From NCBI GenBank assembly GCA_937891595.1, contig CALATF010000052.1, positions 20,145 through 84,144 on the forward strand: 64,000 bases of DNA, given 5' to 3'. This DNA comes from an uncultured Clostridia bacterium. Lineage in GTDB: Bacteria; Bacillota; Clostridia; Christensenellales; UBA1242. The notes under the pieces were generated by a model. The model was not told the DNA's origin. It did no database searches and was given only the letters and a program-made list of their open reading frames with translations. A program made the translations under genes and the position numbers. Positions 54,547-63,370 of the stretch are shown piece after piece. The number at the start of each line of letters is the position of its first letter. Positions within the stretch are counted from its first letter, which is position 1.

Positions 54547-54575
54547 ATTTTATCATTATTAAAAACATATTTCAA
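54547..54575 (-). promoter_or_regulatory. promoter abutting the start of family member 3
   Basis: TTGAAA (54575-54570), 17-nt spacer ending TGA, TAAAAT (54552-54547), 7 nt to ATG 54539. It matches the member 2 promoter, including ccag just upstream of the -35. Confidence 0.85.
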
Positions 54576-54613
54576 CTGGTTAATATATACAAAAATATGA
54601 TGAAATTTAATAA

Positions 54614-54645
54614 AAAAAGGCTAAGTAAATTTAGTTAGCCTTTTT
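54614..54645 (-). terminator. terminator of the histidine phosphatase operon
   Basis: An 11-bp stem aaaaaggctaa/ttagccttttt with a 10-nt loop and T-run on the minus strand. Confidence 0.8.
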
Positions 54646-54692
54646 ATTGTAAAACGCACAAAATAATTTTATTAGTTCAAATTTCTAAAACA

Positions 54693-55214
54693 CTAAATAT
54701 TAAATTTAATTACAGCACCATTACTGCATTGAAGCCATTTTATTTGATTATCTTTAGGAATGCCGTTTATAAAAGCATTTATTCCATATAATGTAGAACT
54801 ATGTGCACAAATTAAAACGGTAGAGTTGTTTTTTGCGCTAGAAACTATTTTGTTTAAACCTATTATGCATCTATCTATAAAATCTTTACATGTTTCAAAC
54901 TTTTCATTGTCGTAATTATAATTTAGATAGTTGTTATCATATTCTTCTTTATATAAAAATTCTTCAGCAGTAGTTAAAGCTTGTCTTTCATTAAGTTCTT
55001 TAATAATAAATAAAGGAACGTTAATTTTTGCGTTAATAATGTTAGCGGATTGCAAGGTTCTAGTTCTTGGCGAGCAATATATTGCATCTATTTTTTCGTT
55101 AGATAAATATTTTAATGCCCCTTTAATTTGCATAGAGCCCCTTAATGTTAATTTTCCAGTATTATAATTACATTCGCCATGTCTTATAAAAATAAGTTTA
55201 ATGTTTTTTTTCAT
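54693..55214 (-). CDS. histidine phosphatase family protein
   Basis: 173 residues with an intact catalytic set: FIRHGECNYN (9-18), YCSPRTRTLQSANII (46-60), and ICAHSSTLYGINAF (near 134-147) providing the second histidine. Small size again indicates a phosphomonoesterase of unknown substrate. It is the last gene of a three-gene operon, 12 nt after the ATP-grasp gene. ATG 55214 has aaggag upstream. Confidence 0.85.
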   Translation of the reverse strand: MKKNIKLIFIRHGECNYNTGKLTLRGSMQIKGALKYLSNEKIDAIYCSPRTRTLQSANIINAKINVPLFIIKELNERQALTTAEEFLYKEEYDNNYLNYNYDNEKFETCKDFIDRCIIGLNKIVSSAKNNSTVLICAHSSTLYGINAFINGIPKDNQIKWLQCSNGAVIKFNI

Positions 55215-55226
55215 GTTGTTTTCTCC

Positions 55227-56147
55227 TTATACTTTTAAAGAAGCTTCTATTGCTTTAGTGAAAATATTTTTTGTTGTATTATAATTTTCTTTTGAATAGT
55301 TCGCATACCCATTCATAGAAACAATAGAGTTAATTTCTAAAACTTTAATTTGTTCATTTTCTATAAATAGGTCAACAGAACAGAAATTCATTTTAATAAC
55401 TTTTAATACTTTTTCAGCAAAATTTATAAGGTCATTTTTTAATTTTTCATCTGTTATGTTTTGGGGGATTGAATTCATTTTTAAATTATGTTTCCAACCT
55501 ATTGTAATTTTCTCCTCTTTTTTAGGCGTTATAAATCTTTTAAAAAAAGGTAATGTAAAATTCAATTCAGAATATTTGTTTTTAACTATTTTATTTAAAG
55601 ATGTTTTGCCGTCGCCCACAACAAAAGGTCTAACCTTTTTATAACATGCTTCACACTTTCCGTCTAGCATAATTAGTCTATATTCATTTTCATAATTTAC
55701 ATAAGGACTTACAGCTATATCCAAACCTTGTTTTAATATTTTTGTTACAGCTCTTTTTAATTGAAAGATAGTTTTTACTAAATATACATTATTCCCGCAT
55801 GAACCAAAATTATCCTTAACAACCAAGCCATTAGAGTTATTAACAAGGAGTTGTTTTAATGTGTTAAATTTCCAAGGAATATTATATTTTGGGTGTTTAA
55901 ATAAAACGTGATTTATATGTGGAATGTTATTTAAGGTTAATACATCACTAAGAGCACTTTTGTCAGAACAGATTTTTTGAGAAGAAGCATTGTTTAGAGG
56001 GAACCTATTGCCATAAATATAAAAAGCTTTTTTAGTATTTTTATCTTTAATTTCTATAATGTAATTGTCAGAAAGTCCTGTAATTTCAAAATTCTTTTGA
56101 ATAGCAATTTCGCTTAGTAGTTTAAATAAATAATCGTTATATTTCAT
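55227..56147 (-). CDS. ATP-grasp ligase
   Basis: 306 residues from ATG 56147, which has gaggtg upstream. The ATP-grasp elements are GLVVKDNFGSCGNNVYLV (about 111-128), YENEYRLIMLDGKCEACYKKVRP (about 156-178), GDGKTSLNKIVKNK and the C-terminal metal-binding CSVDLFIENEQIKVLEINSIVSMNGY. The layout resembles the RimK/GshF/cyanophycin-synthetase group that joins amino acids. Donor and acceptor are unknown. The upstream in-frame reading is hydrophobic and overlaps the preceding gene, so it is rejected. Confidence 0.8.
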   Translation of the reverse strand: MKYNDYLFKLLSEIAIQKNFEITGLSDNYIIEIKDKNTKKAFYIYGNRFPLNNASSQKICSDKSALSDVLTLNNIPHINHVLFKHPKYNIPWKFNTLKQLLVNNSNGLVVKDNFGSCGNNVYLVKTIFQLKRAVTKILKQGLDIAVSPYVNYENEYRLIMLDGKCEACYKKVRPFVVGDGKTSLNKIVKNKYSELNFTLPFFKRFITPKKEEKITIGWKHNLKMNSIPQNITDEKLKNDLINFAEKVLKVIKMNFCSVDLFIENEQIKVLEINSIVSMNGYANYSKENYNTTKNIFTKAIEASLKV

Positions 56148-56212
56148 AGCACCTCTAAAAAAGTTAAAAATAAAACAAAAAACTGGATTAATTTTTTGTT
56201 TATTAAAAAGTT

Positions 56213-56950
56213 TTAAATTAAAAATATGAATACACAAACAAATGCCAAACTTAAATAATAAATTGAATAGCAAGGTATAAAAAATTTATTTGTTTTTTCA
56301 TTTTCTGCAAAATTTATAAAAGTTTGAAGTATGTTTGAAACTAAATTTAAAATGAAAGTGAGAGCTAAAATATAAATAGGTAAATTTGCAACAACTATAG
56401 CTAAATATACTGCAAAAATAGTTGTAAAATTAATTACAAAATAATTTAAAATAGTTTGAAATTTGAAAATTCTTAAATCAAATTTTAAAGCCTTTGTGAA
56501 AACAAAGTAAATAACAAATGTAAGTATTAAAGAACAAGCTAAAATAATTATTAAAGGCAATAAATATTGCTTAGAAAAAACATCAATGATGTTGTTTGCA
56601 ATTAAAATAATTCCACAAGCATTAAAAATATGGCTAATAATTAATAAAATAGAGCTTGTTAGGTTGTATTTTTTTTCATGAAAAGGGTATATAGTTTTAA
56701 GTTCAATATACATGTCGCCTATAAAATTACAAACTAATGAAACAATCAAACAAGTAATTGTATAATTTGCAAAGTTATCAACCCCTACTTTACCACTGCT
56801 AAGTAACAAACAAACAACAATGAAACTAAGGGATGCAAAGGTTTTAAGTAAAAAAGAATTAATTCCACCTTTAGAAACTTTTGAATGCAAAAATAAACTT
56901 GTAGTTAATAAGCATAAACACAAACCTATAATTAGAATATATAAATTCAT
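56213..56950 (-). CDS. YhhN-like membrane protein (possible lysoplasmalogenase family)
   Basis: 245 residues with about eight hydrophobic segments. The motif SLVCNFIGDMYIELK (70-84) resembles the F-S-x-x-G-D-x-x-L segment of the YhhN/TMEM86 family, and LLIISHIFNACGIILIAN near 103-120 resembles the following H-x-x-Y-x-x region. Known TMEM86 members hydrolyse lysoplasmalogen. The match is by eye. It heads an operon with the ATP-grasp and phosphatase genes. ATG 56950 has taggag upstream. Confidence 0.5.
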   Translation of the reverse strand: MNLYILIIGLCLCLLTTSLFLHSKVSKGGINSFLLKTFASLSFIVVCLLLSSGKVGVDNFANYTITCLIVSLVCNFIGDMYIELKTIYPFHEKKYNLTSSILLIISHIFNACGIILIANNIIDVFSKQYLLPLIIILACSLILTFVIYFVFTKALKFDLRIFKFQTILNYFVINFTTIFAVYLAIVVANLPIYILALTFILNLVSNILQTFINFAENEKTNKFFIPCYSIYYLSLAFVCVFIFLI

Positions 56951-57144
56951 ACCATTTTACTCCTAACAAAAATAATTATAACTTTTATGTATTTTTTTGG
57001 CAAATAATACAAAGATATTTTACTAATTTTGAAAAATGTAAAACTACTTTTAGTTTTAAAAATTTTAAAAAAATATTAAAAAAATTTTACACTTTTTTAA
57101 AATTATTGTAGTATTTAAATAATAAAAAAATATAGGAGAAAATT

Positions 57145-58122
57145 ATGAAAAAAATTAATGTTGGTATTGTAGGTTATGGTAATTTAGGTAAGGGTGTAGA
57201 AAGTGCTGTAATGAATAGTGAATATTTTAATTTGGTTAAAATATTTTCAAAACGCTCAAATATTGAAAGCCCATTCGGTTCAAGCTTTGAGCTAACAAGT
57301 AATCTTGAAAAATATGCTGGGGAAATAGATATTCTTTTTTTATGTGGCGGAAGTTATAGCGACATTGAAGAAATAGGTCCTAAAGCAATAAAACTATTTA
57401 ATACAGTAGATAGTTTCGACACTCACTCAAAGCTTGAAAAATACATAAACCAACTTGATAAAGATGCTAAAAAATCTAAAAAAGTAGCCGTTTGTGCAGG
57501 TGGTTGGGACCCAGGTCTCATGAGTATGATAAGACTTATATTCAACAGCATTTCACCTGTTCACTCTTTGGCAAATTCTTTTTGGGGAATGGGTGTTAGC
57601 CAAGGCCACAGCGATGCTATTCGTAGGGTTGAAGGCGTAAAGAATGCTATTCAATATACTATTCCTAATAAAAAGATTGTTGCAAACTGCTACAAAAAGT
57701 TTGACTATACTCCAAAAGGCACTGAAAAACATAGCAGACTCTGTTATGTCGTTCTTGAAGAAGGGGCAGACGCAAATAAAGTTAAAAATGAAATTGTAAA
57801 TATGCCTAATTATTTTTTAGGTTACAAAACAACAGTTAAATTTATTACTGAAGATAAACTTAAAAAAATGCAACAAAAAATGTTCCATAAAGGACTTGTT
57901 GTTAAAAACTTTAAATGCAGCAATAAGTTTGCAACAAAACTTAATTTTGAACTTGATGTAGAAAGTAATCCATTCTTTACTTCAGAAATTTTGGTTACCC
58001 TTGCTTGTGCGGTTGCTAAACTTTCAAAAGAAGAAAAATTTGGTGCTTACTCTGTTTTTGATATTCCACTTAGTTATTTAACTTTAGAAGATAGAAACAC
58101 TTTATTAAAAACAATTTTATAA
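57145..58122 (+). CDS. ddh: meso-diaminopimelate dehydrogenase
   Basis: NADPH-dependent enzyme that makes meso-DAP from tetrahydrodipicolinate in one step, feeding lysine and peptidoglycan. The 325-residue protein has the nucleotide motif VGYGNLGKGVE (9-19), and the substrate segment GGWDPGLMSMIRLI with FWGMGVSQGHSDAIRRVEGV is diagnostic for DapDH. ATG 57145 follows taggag. It is monocistronic. Confidence 0.95.
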   Translation: MKKINVGIVGYGNLGKGVESAVMNSEYFNLVKIFSKRSNIESPFGSSFELTSNLEKYAGEIDILFLCGGSYSDIEEIGPKAIKLFNTVDSFDTHSKLEKYINQLDKDAKKSKKVAVCAGGWDPGLMSMIRLIFNSISPVHSLANSFWGMGVSQGHSDAIRRVEGVKNAIQYTIPNKKIVANCYKKFDYTPKGTEKHSRLCYVVLEEGADANKVKNEIVNMPNYFLGYKTTVKFITEDKLKKMQQKMFHKGLVVKNFKCSNKFATKLNFELDVESNPFFTSEILVTLACAVAKLSKEEKFGAYSVFDIPLSYLTLEDRNTLLKTIL

Positions 58123-58248
58123 AGTTTAAAAGTTAAATTTAATAATTTTATTTATCACAAAGTAAAAAACAATTTTACACAGTTTTTTGTTGCTAATTAA
58201 TCGTTTAAATTTTTACCAAATTAATTTGTTTTATATAGGAGTAGTTTA

Positions 58249-58980
58249 GTGAAAGCTATACTAGATTTATTTCTAACCTTTTTTAAACTTGGCCTTTTTA
58301 CTTTTGGTGGGGGATATGCAATGCTTCCACAGCTAAAAGAAAATGCTATTGAAAAGAAAAAATGGTTACAAGAAGATGAATTTGTTAATATGCTTGCAAT
58401 TTCAGAGTCAACTCCCGGGCCGATAGCAATTAACATGGCAACTTTTGTTGGGCATAAAATAAAAGGCTTTTGGGGATCGCTGTTTGCCACCCTTGGCGTT
58501 GTTTTGCCATCGCTTATTATTATTTTTGTAATTTCTTTGTTTTTTGAACAATTTGTTAGCAATAAGTATGTTTCTTATGCCTTTGTAGGTATTAAATGTG
58601 CAGTTGCATTCTTAATATTTAAAACAGGCATAGAAATGTTTTTAAAAATGAAAAAGAAAGCAATAAACATTGTTTTGTTTTTGTTAATTTTTATTACAGT
58701 TATTTTATTAGATATTTTCGCTATTAATTTTTCCTCAATTATCTTCATTTTATTTGGCGGTGTTATAGGTATTATTTGTTTTTCTATTACTAACAAAAAA
58801 TCAATTCAAGATATTGCACAACAAGAAATAACTAATAATTCTAAAGAAGAAAATGCGATCATTTTCTTACAACAACAAGAACAAATTGAACAAGAAAATA
58901 ATATCCAAAATCAAAAAGATAAACAAGAAATTGATATAATTTCGAAAGAAAAAAATTCTAATAATAAGGGGGTAAAATGA
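58249..58980 (+). CDS. chromate transporter-family protein, first half
   Basis: 243 residues from GTG 58249 with taggag upstream. GLFTFGGGYAMLPQLKENAIEKKKWL (12-37) and ISESTPGPIAINMATFVG (47-64) are the CHR-family motifs. A hydrophobic half with six segments is followed by a 50-residue Gln/Glu/Asn-rich soluble tail (about 185-243) not usual for the family. It overlaps the second half by 4 nt (ATGA), forming the heterodimeric short-CHR arrangement. The transported anion in anaerobes is not known. Confidence 0.88.
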   Translation: MKAILDLFLTFFKLGLFTFGGGYAMLPQLKENAIEKKKWLQEDEFVNMLAISESTPGPIAINMATFVGHKIKGFWGSLFATLGVVLPSLIIIFVISLFFEQFVSNKYVSYAFVGIKCAVAFLIFKTGIEMFLKMKKKAINIVLFLLIFITVILLDIFAINFSSIIFILFGGVIGIICFSITNKKSIQDIAQQEITNNSKEENAIIFLQQQEQIEQENNIQNQKDKQEIDIISKEKNSNNKGVK

Positions 58981-59549
58981 TTTACCTCATATTGTTTTTA
59001 GAATTTTTTAAAATAGGCTTATTTACCTTTGGTGGCGGATATGCTATGATACCTCTTGTAAAAGAAGTAGTATTAAAATATGACTGGTTAACAGAGTTTG
59101 AGTTTTACGACTTTTTAGGTGTATGCGAATCTACCCCAGGTCCCATAGCTATAAATATGGCAACCTATGTTGGTTCTACACAAGGTGGAATATTTGGTAG
59201 CATTTTGGCTACACTCGGCGTTGTTTTACCTTCTTTTATTATTATTTTATTAGTAGCTACAATATTAAAAAAAGCAATAAAAAACAAATATGTTCTTGCC
59301 TTTTTAAATGGCATAAAACCGATTGTAATAGCTCTTATTACAGCAACGGGGTTAATGCTTGTTATAAAAGTTTTAGGTTATCAAAGTTTGCAGCAATTTA
59401 ATTTGAATTTGACTTCAATTTTAACTTTCGCAACTTTGGCTGTTTCATACAGCGTAATAAGATATTGTTTTAAAATAAAAGTTAATACAATTTTATTTAT
59501 ACTAAGTTCTGCTGTTGTAGGAATAGTGTTTTCATTGTTATTAGTATAA
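58977..59549 (+). CDS. chromate transporter-family protein, second half
   Basis: 190 residues. LFTFGGGYAMIPLVKEVVLKYDWL (15-38) and CESTPGPIAINMATYVG (50-66) repeat the CHR motifs of the partner gene. Six hydrophobic segments. It lacks the soluble tail of the first half. The two are translated from overlapping frames. Confidence 0.9.
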   Translation: MIYLILFLEFFKIGLFTFGGGYAMIPLVKEVVLKYDWLTEFEFYDFLGVCESTPGPIAINMATYVGSTQGGIFGSILATLGVVLPSFIIILLVATILKKAIKNKYVLAFLNGIKPIVIALITATGLMLVIKVLGYQSLQQFNLNLTSILTFATLAVSYSVIRYCFKIKVNTILFILSSAVVGIVFSLLLV

Positions 59550-59706
59550 ATATGTTAAAAATAAATTTTAAAAAGCTTATCCCTTTTTAACAAATGTATT
59601 AATATATAATGATTTTCTTTTTATTGTTTGAAGTGTAATCAAATATAGTTTTCAGTTAAACTTTTGTAGAATATTTAGTTATTATGCATAAAAAAATAAT
59701 ATAGTG

Positions 59707-59735
59707 TTGAAATAAAGTAATTATAATGATAAAAT
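59707..59735 (+). promoter_or_regulatory. promoter of the 59765 gene
   Basis: TTGAAA, 17-nt spacer ending TGA, TAAAAT: the same element as in the tandem methyltransferase promoters, but here followed by a 29-nt gap with a gggggaa ribosome site. Confidence 0.85.
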
Positions 59736-59764
59736 GTTTCCATTAAAAGATGGGGGAAAACAAA

Positions 59765-60229
59765 ATGAGTAATATAACAGAAATGTATAAAAGCATGTAC
59801 AAAAAAATGAATGCTGAATATTCTAAATATCAACAACAATTTAGTTTTGCAAATAAACCTTATGAAAGCCTTGGCGTTAATGGGCATGATGTTATTGAAA
59901 AGGTCACAACACCAAACTTTATGCTTACTAAACATTTAATAAAATCTTGTTTTAAAGAAAACGAAACTGCTATTTATGATGGTGTTGTTCCTATGCCTAA
60001 TGAAGATGGCAGTGCAAGAAGTTATTTTATAAAAAATTTAGTTGTTCCAAGTGATGACTGTCAGTTTCCTGTTTATAGTGGGTATACATTAAATTTAGAA
60101 GATGGAAGTTTAGAAACAATAGCTTCCTTAGAAAAAACAGAATTTATACAAAATGTTGTTTCAATATTTGATTTAGCTAAAGCACATGCTATGCTAGACG
60201 AAAGCTGTTTTGTTTGCCCTGAACAATAA
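59765..60229 (+). CDS. hypothetical soluble protein
   Basis: 154 residues from ATG 59765, which follows gggggaa; the earlier ATG at 59750 overlaps that site. No recognised domain. It contains a helical N-terminus and a beta-rich middle with YSGYTLNLEDGSLETIASL, and ends with a Cys-x-x-Cys-like ESCFVCPEQ. A strong promoter and a terminator make it a well-defined single-gene unit. Confidence 0.7.
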   Translation: MSNITEMYKSMYKKMNAEYSKYQQQFSFANKPYESLGVNGHDVIEKVTTPNFMLTKHLIKSCFKENETAIYDGVVPMPNEDGSARSYFIKNLVVPSDDCQFPVYSGYTLNLEDGSLETIASLEKTEFIQNVVSIFDLAKAHAMLDESCFVCPEQ

Positions 60230-60247
60230 TTATTATTAGTTAATATT

Positions 60248-60270
60248 AAGGCGTGTAAATTGCACGCCTT
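60248..60270 (+). terminator. terminator of the 59765 gene
   Basis: An 8-bp stem aaggcgtg/cacgcctt with a 7-nt loop and long T-run. Confidence 0.88.
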
Positions 60271-60358
60271 TTTTTATTTTTATGTTAAAAATGTTTAATT
60301 ATTATATATTTAGAACAAATTAAAAACATTTATAAATATAAAAACAACAATTTTGCTT

Positions 60359-60386
60359 TTGAAAATATAAGAAAGTATGATAATAT
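60359..60386 (+). promoter_or_regulatory. promoter of the FAD oxidoreductase-pgi unit
   Basis: TTGAAA, 16-nt spacer ending TGA, TAATAT, followed by a short leader with aaggg before ATG 60406. Confidence 0.75.
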
Positions 60387-60405
60387 AGATTAAGGGTATT
60401 TAAAA

Positions 60406-61857
60406 ATGAACAAAAAATATGACTTGATTATTGTAGGCATGGGTCCTAGTGGAGTTTTTTGTGCATACGAACTTATACAAAAGAATAAGCATAAAAACAT
60501 TTTACTTGTTGAACAAGGCAGAAGTATTGAAAAACGTGGCTGTCCTATAGAAAAAACAGGTAAGTGTATGAAATGTAAACCTTTTTGTAGCATTACTTGC
60601 GGTTTTTCAGGCGCAGGTGCTTTTTCAGATGGAAAAGTAAATTCTTACCACTTGGCAACAGGTGTTCCAGATAATCTTTATTTAGGTGGGAATGATGGCC
60701 CATCTTTTAAGCAAGCACTTTCAACACAAGAAATTAAAGATTTGTTTGCTTATACAGATAATATTTACCTTAAATTTGGTGCAAGTAAAGAACTTACAGG
60801 AATAAATTATGAAAAAGAAATTAAGCAAATGCAAGATAAGTCTAGAAAAGAAGGTCTTGACTTAATTTATTTCCCTATTAGACATTTAGGCACAGAAAAA
60901 GCACACATCTTATATGGTGAAATTCAAAAGTATTTAGAAAATAATAACGTAGAATTAATGTTTGATACTATTGTTAGCGACCTTATTATTGAAGATAACC
61001 AAGTTAAAGGTATTAAAACAGTATCTTCTTATACAAAGGATAACGAGCAGGTTTTTTACGCCGACAATGTATGTTTGGCAGTTGGTAGAAAGGGCGCAGA
61101 CTGGCTTTCAACAATGTGCAAGAAGTATAATATAGAAAATCGTTCAGGTGCAGTTGATATAGGTGTTAGATATGAACTTCCAGACGAAGTTATGAAAGAA
61201 GTTAACAAATATTTCTACGAAGCTAAGTTTGTTGGGCATCCTTCACCATTCTGCGATAAAGTAAGGGCTTTTTGTCAAAACCCAAGCGGTTTTGTAGCAA
61301 CCGAAGTATATGACAATAACTTGACTTTAGTTAATGGACATAGTTATAAAGATAAAAAAAGTACAAACACTAACTTAGCAATACTTGTTTCGCATAAGTT
61401 TACTCATCCATTTGATAAACCTATTCAATATGGTGTTAATATAGCCGAAAATCTAAATGATTTAGGAAATGGAAATATTATTGTTCAAAGATTAGGTGAC
61501 ATTTATAGGGGCAAAAGAACTTGGGAACATGAACTTAAAAACAATAAAGTAGTGCCAACTTTAAAAACAGCTGTTGCGGGAGACATTACTTTTGCGCTTG
61601 GTTATAGAACAATGACAGATATCTTGCAATTTATTCGCAGTGTAGATAAAGTTGTAGAAGGTTTTGGTAACCCAGAAAACTTGCTTTATGGTCCAGAAAT
61701 TAAATTCTACAGTAATGAAATTTTACTAGATAAAGAATTTCAAACAAGTGTTAAAAACTTATATGCTATAGGTGACGGACCGGGACAAACAACAGGGCTT
61801 ATTATGTCAAGTGCAGCAGGTGTTCAGCTTGCAAGATTTTTAGCTAAAAAATTTTAA
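60406..61857 (+). CDS. NAD(P)/FAD-dependent oxidoreductase
   Basis: 483-residue flavoprotein. The N-terminal Rossmann motif is IIVGMGPSGVFCAYEL (8-23), with LLVEQGRS closing it. A cysteine-rich segment follows: CPIEKTGKCMKCKPFCSITCGFSGAGAFSDGK (46-77), then AVGRKGADWL and the C-terminal FAD motif LYAIGDGPGQTTGLIMSSAAG. This pattern matches a widespread family of Bacillota and anaerobe dehydrogenases of unsettled substrate. It lies 12 nt upstream of pgi. Confidence 0.85.
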   Translation: MNKKYDLIIVGMGPSGVFCAYELIQKNKHKNILLVEQGRSIEKRGCPIEKTGKCMKCKPFCSITCGFSGAGAFSDGKVNSYHLATGVPDNLYLGGNDGPSFKQALSTQEIKDLFAYTDNIYLKFGASKELTGINYEKEIKQMQDKSRKEGLDLIYFPIRHLGTEKAHILYGEIQKYLENNNVELMFDTIVSDLIIEDNQVKGIKTVSSYTKDNEQVFYADNVCLAVGRKGADWLSTMCKKYNIENRSGAVDIGVRYELPDEVMKEVNKYFYEAKFVGHPSPFCDKVRAFCQNPSGFVATEVYDNNLTLVNGHSYKDKKSTNTNLAILVSHKFTHPFDKPIQYGVNIAENLNDLGNGNIIVQRLGDIYRGKRTWEHELKNNKVVPTLKTAVAGDITFALGYRTMTDILQFIRSVDKVVEGFGNPENLLYGPEIKFYSNEILLDKEFQTSVKNLYAIGDGPGQTTGLIMSSAAGVQLARFLAKKF

Positions 61858-61869
61858 TAAGGTAGTAAC

Positions 61870-63231
61870 ATGATTAAAGTAAATTATTATAATTGCTTAA
61901 AAGATGAATATTTAAAGAATGGTTTAAAAGAAAGCCAAATATTAAATAATAAATACGAAAAAAGTTTAAAGAAAGCTATTATTAACAAGTCACATAAAAT
62001 GATGGACTGGCTTGATTTGCCTTATCAAGATAAAGATTTGGTAAATGAAATTCAGCTTTTTGGTAAAAAGATTTCAAGGTTATACCAAAACTTTGTTGTT
62101 ATAGGCATAGGCGGTTCAGCACTTGGTGCAAAGGCCATTAAAAATAGTTTATACGATACAACCACTCAGGAAGATAAAATTAATGTTGAAGTAATAGATA
62201 ATGTTGATGCTGAATGTTTTGACAATTTGTTAAAAAGAATAAACGTTAAAAAAACAATGTTTAATATTGTAACAAAAAGCGGAACAACGGTTGAAATAAT
62301 TTCTATGTTTGCTGTTATTTTAGAAAAACTAAAAAACGAACTTGGAGAAGACTTTTTTGTAAATATTGTTGTTACAACCGGCAAAGATAATGTTCTTTGG
62401 AACTATTGCCAAGAAAACAAAATTAAAACTTATGAAATTCCTGCAAACGTAGGTGGCCGTTATAGTGTTTTAACACCTGTTGGGCTTCTTCCAAGCGCAG
62501 TTATGGGAATAAATTTAACGGACCTTCTTTTAGGTGCTAAAAAGATATTAGAAGACTTTAAACAAAAAGAAAGCAATAAAAATATTTGTTATGTTTCTGC
62601 AATGATTAATTGCAACTACATTTTAAATGGTAAAACAGAATATGTTTTATTGCCTTATACAAATAGATTAAATTGTATGGCAGACTTCTATATTCAACTT
62701 CTTAGCGAAAGTCTAGGAAAAGAATTATTGTTAAATGGCAAGCCTAACAAAACTTTCTTTACACCAACAAAAGCTTTGGGTGTAACTTATCAACACAGTT
62801 TGCTACAAATGTACCAAGAGGGCGCTAAAGATAGGTTGTTTTGTTTTATAAATGTTGAAAAAACAAGTATTGATGTAAAAGTTCCAAAAATTAAAAATGC
62901 AGGCTTAGATGTGTTCTTACCAAAAACTTTAAACACTCTTAATAAACAAGAACAGCTTGGTTCAATGTGTGCTTTAAAGAAAGGTGGAAATCCAAGTTAT
63001 AACTTAATTATTCCTGTTTTAAACGCTGAAAATGTTGGCGCATTATTATTTTATTTCGAACTAACTACTTGTTTAATGGCAGAAATATTTAATATAAATG
63101 CTTTTGATCAAAATGGGGTAGAAATGCAAAAGAAATTTACAAAAGCCTTAATAGGCGTTAAAGGTTTTGAAGAACAAGCAAAAGAACTTGAAAGCATGAC
63201 TAAAAATATTGATAAATATTTGTTAAAATAA
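61870..63231 (+). CDS. pgi: glucose-6-phosphate isomerase
   Basis: Interconverts glucose-6-phosphate and fructose-6-phosphate. The 453-residue protein resembles Bacillota/Thermotoga-type enzymes. VVIGIGGSALGAKAIKNSL (near 77-95) is the phosphate loop, FNIVTKSGTTVEIIS (near 136-150) the second substrate loop, and VGGRYSVLTPVGLLP (near 194-208) the PGI signature. QNGVEMQKKF near the end holds the conserved catalytic-region lysine. ATG 61870 has aaggtag upstream. Confidence 0.95.
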   Translation: MIKVNYYNCLKDEYLKNGLKESQILNNKYEKSLKKAIINKSHKMMDWLDLPYQDKDLVNEIQLFGKKISRLYQNFVVIGIGGSALGAKAIKNSLYDTTTQEDKINVEVIDNVDAECFDNLLKRINVKKTMFNIVTKSGTTVEIISMFAVILEKLKNELGEDFFVNIVVTTGKDNVLWNYCQENKIKTYEIPANVGGRYSVLTPVGLLPSAVMGINLTDLLLGAKKILEDFKQKESNKNICYVSAMINCNYILNGKTEYVLLPYTNRLNCMADFYIQLLSESLGKELLLNGKPNKTFFTPTKALGVTYQHSLLQMYQEGAKDRLFCFINVEKTSIDVKVPKIKNAGLDVFLPKTLNTLNKQEQLGSMCALKKGGNPSYNLIIPVLNAENVGALLFYFELTTCLMAEIFNINAFDQNGVEMQKKFTKALIGVKGFEEQAKELESMTKNIDKYLLK

Positions 63232-63331
63232 AAAACATTTAAAAACTAAAATATAACAACTATATCAATTATTTTGTTTTTTAAATAACTAATAAAACAA
63301 TTTTACTAATAATAAGAAATAAAAATTAAAT

Positions 63332-63360
63332 AAAAAACCACGAAATTTTCGTGGTTTTTT
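63332..63360. terminator. bidirectional terminator between pgi and the ATPase fragment
   Basis: A 14-bp stem aaaaaaccacgaaa/tttcgtggtttttt around a single T (in practice a slightly larger loop). Confidence 0.85.
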
Positions 63361-63370
63361 ATTATTAAGT

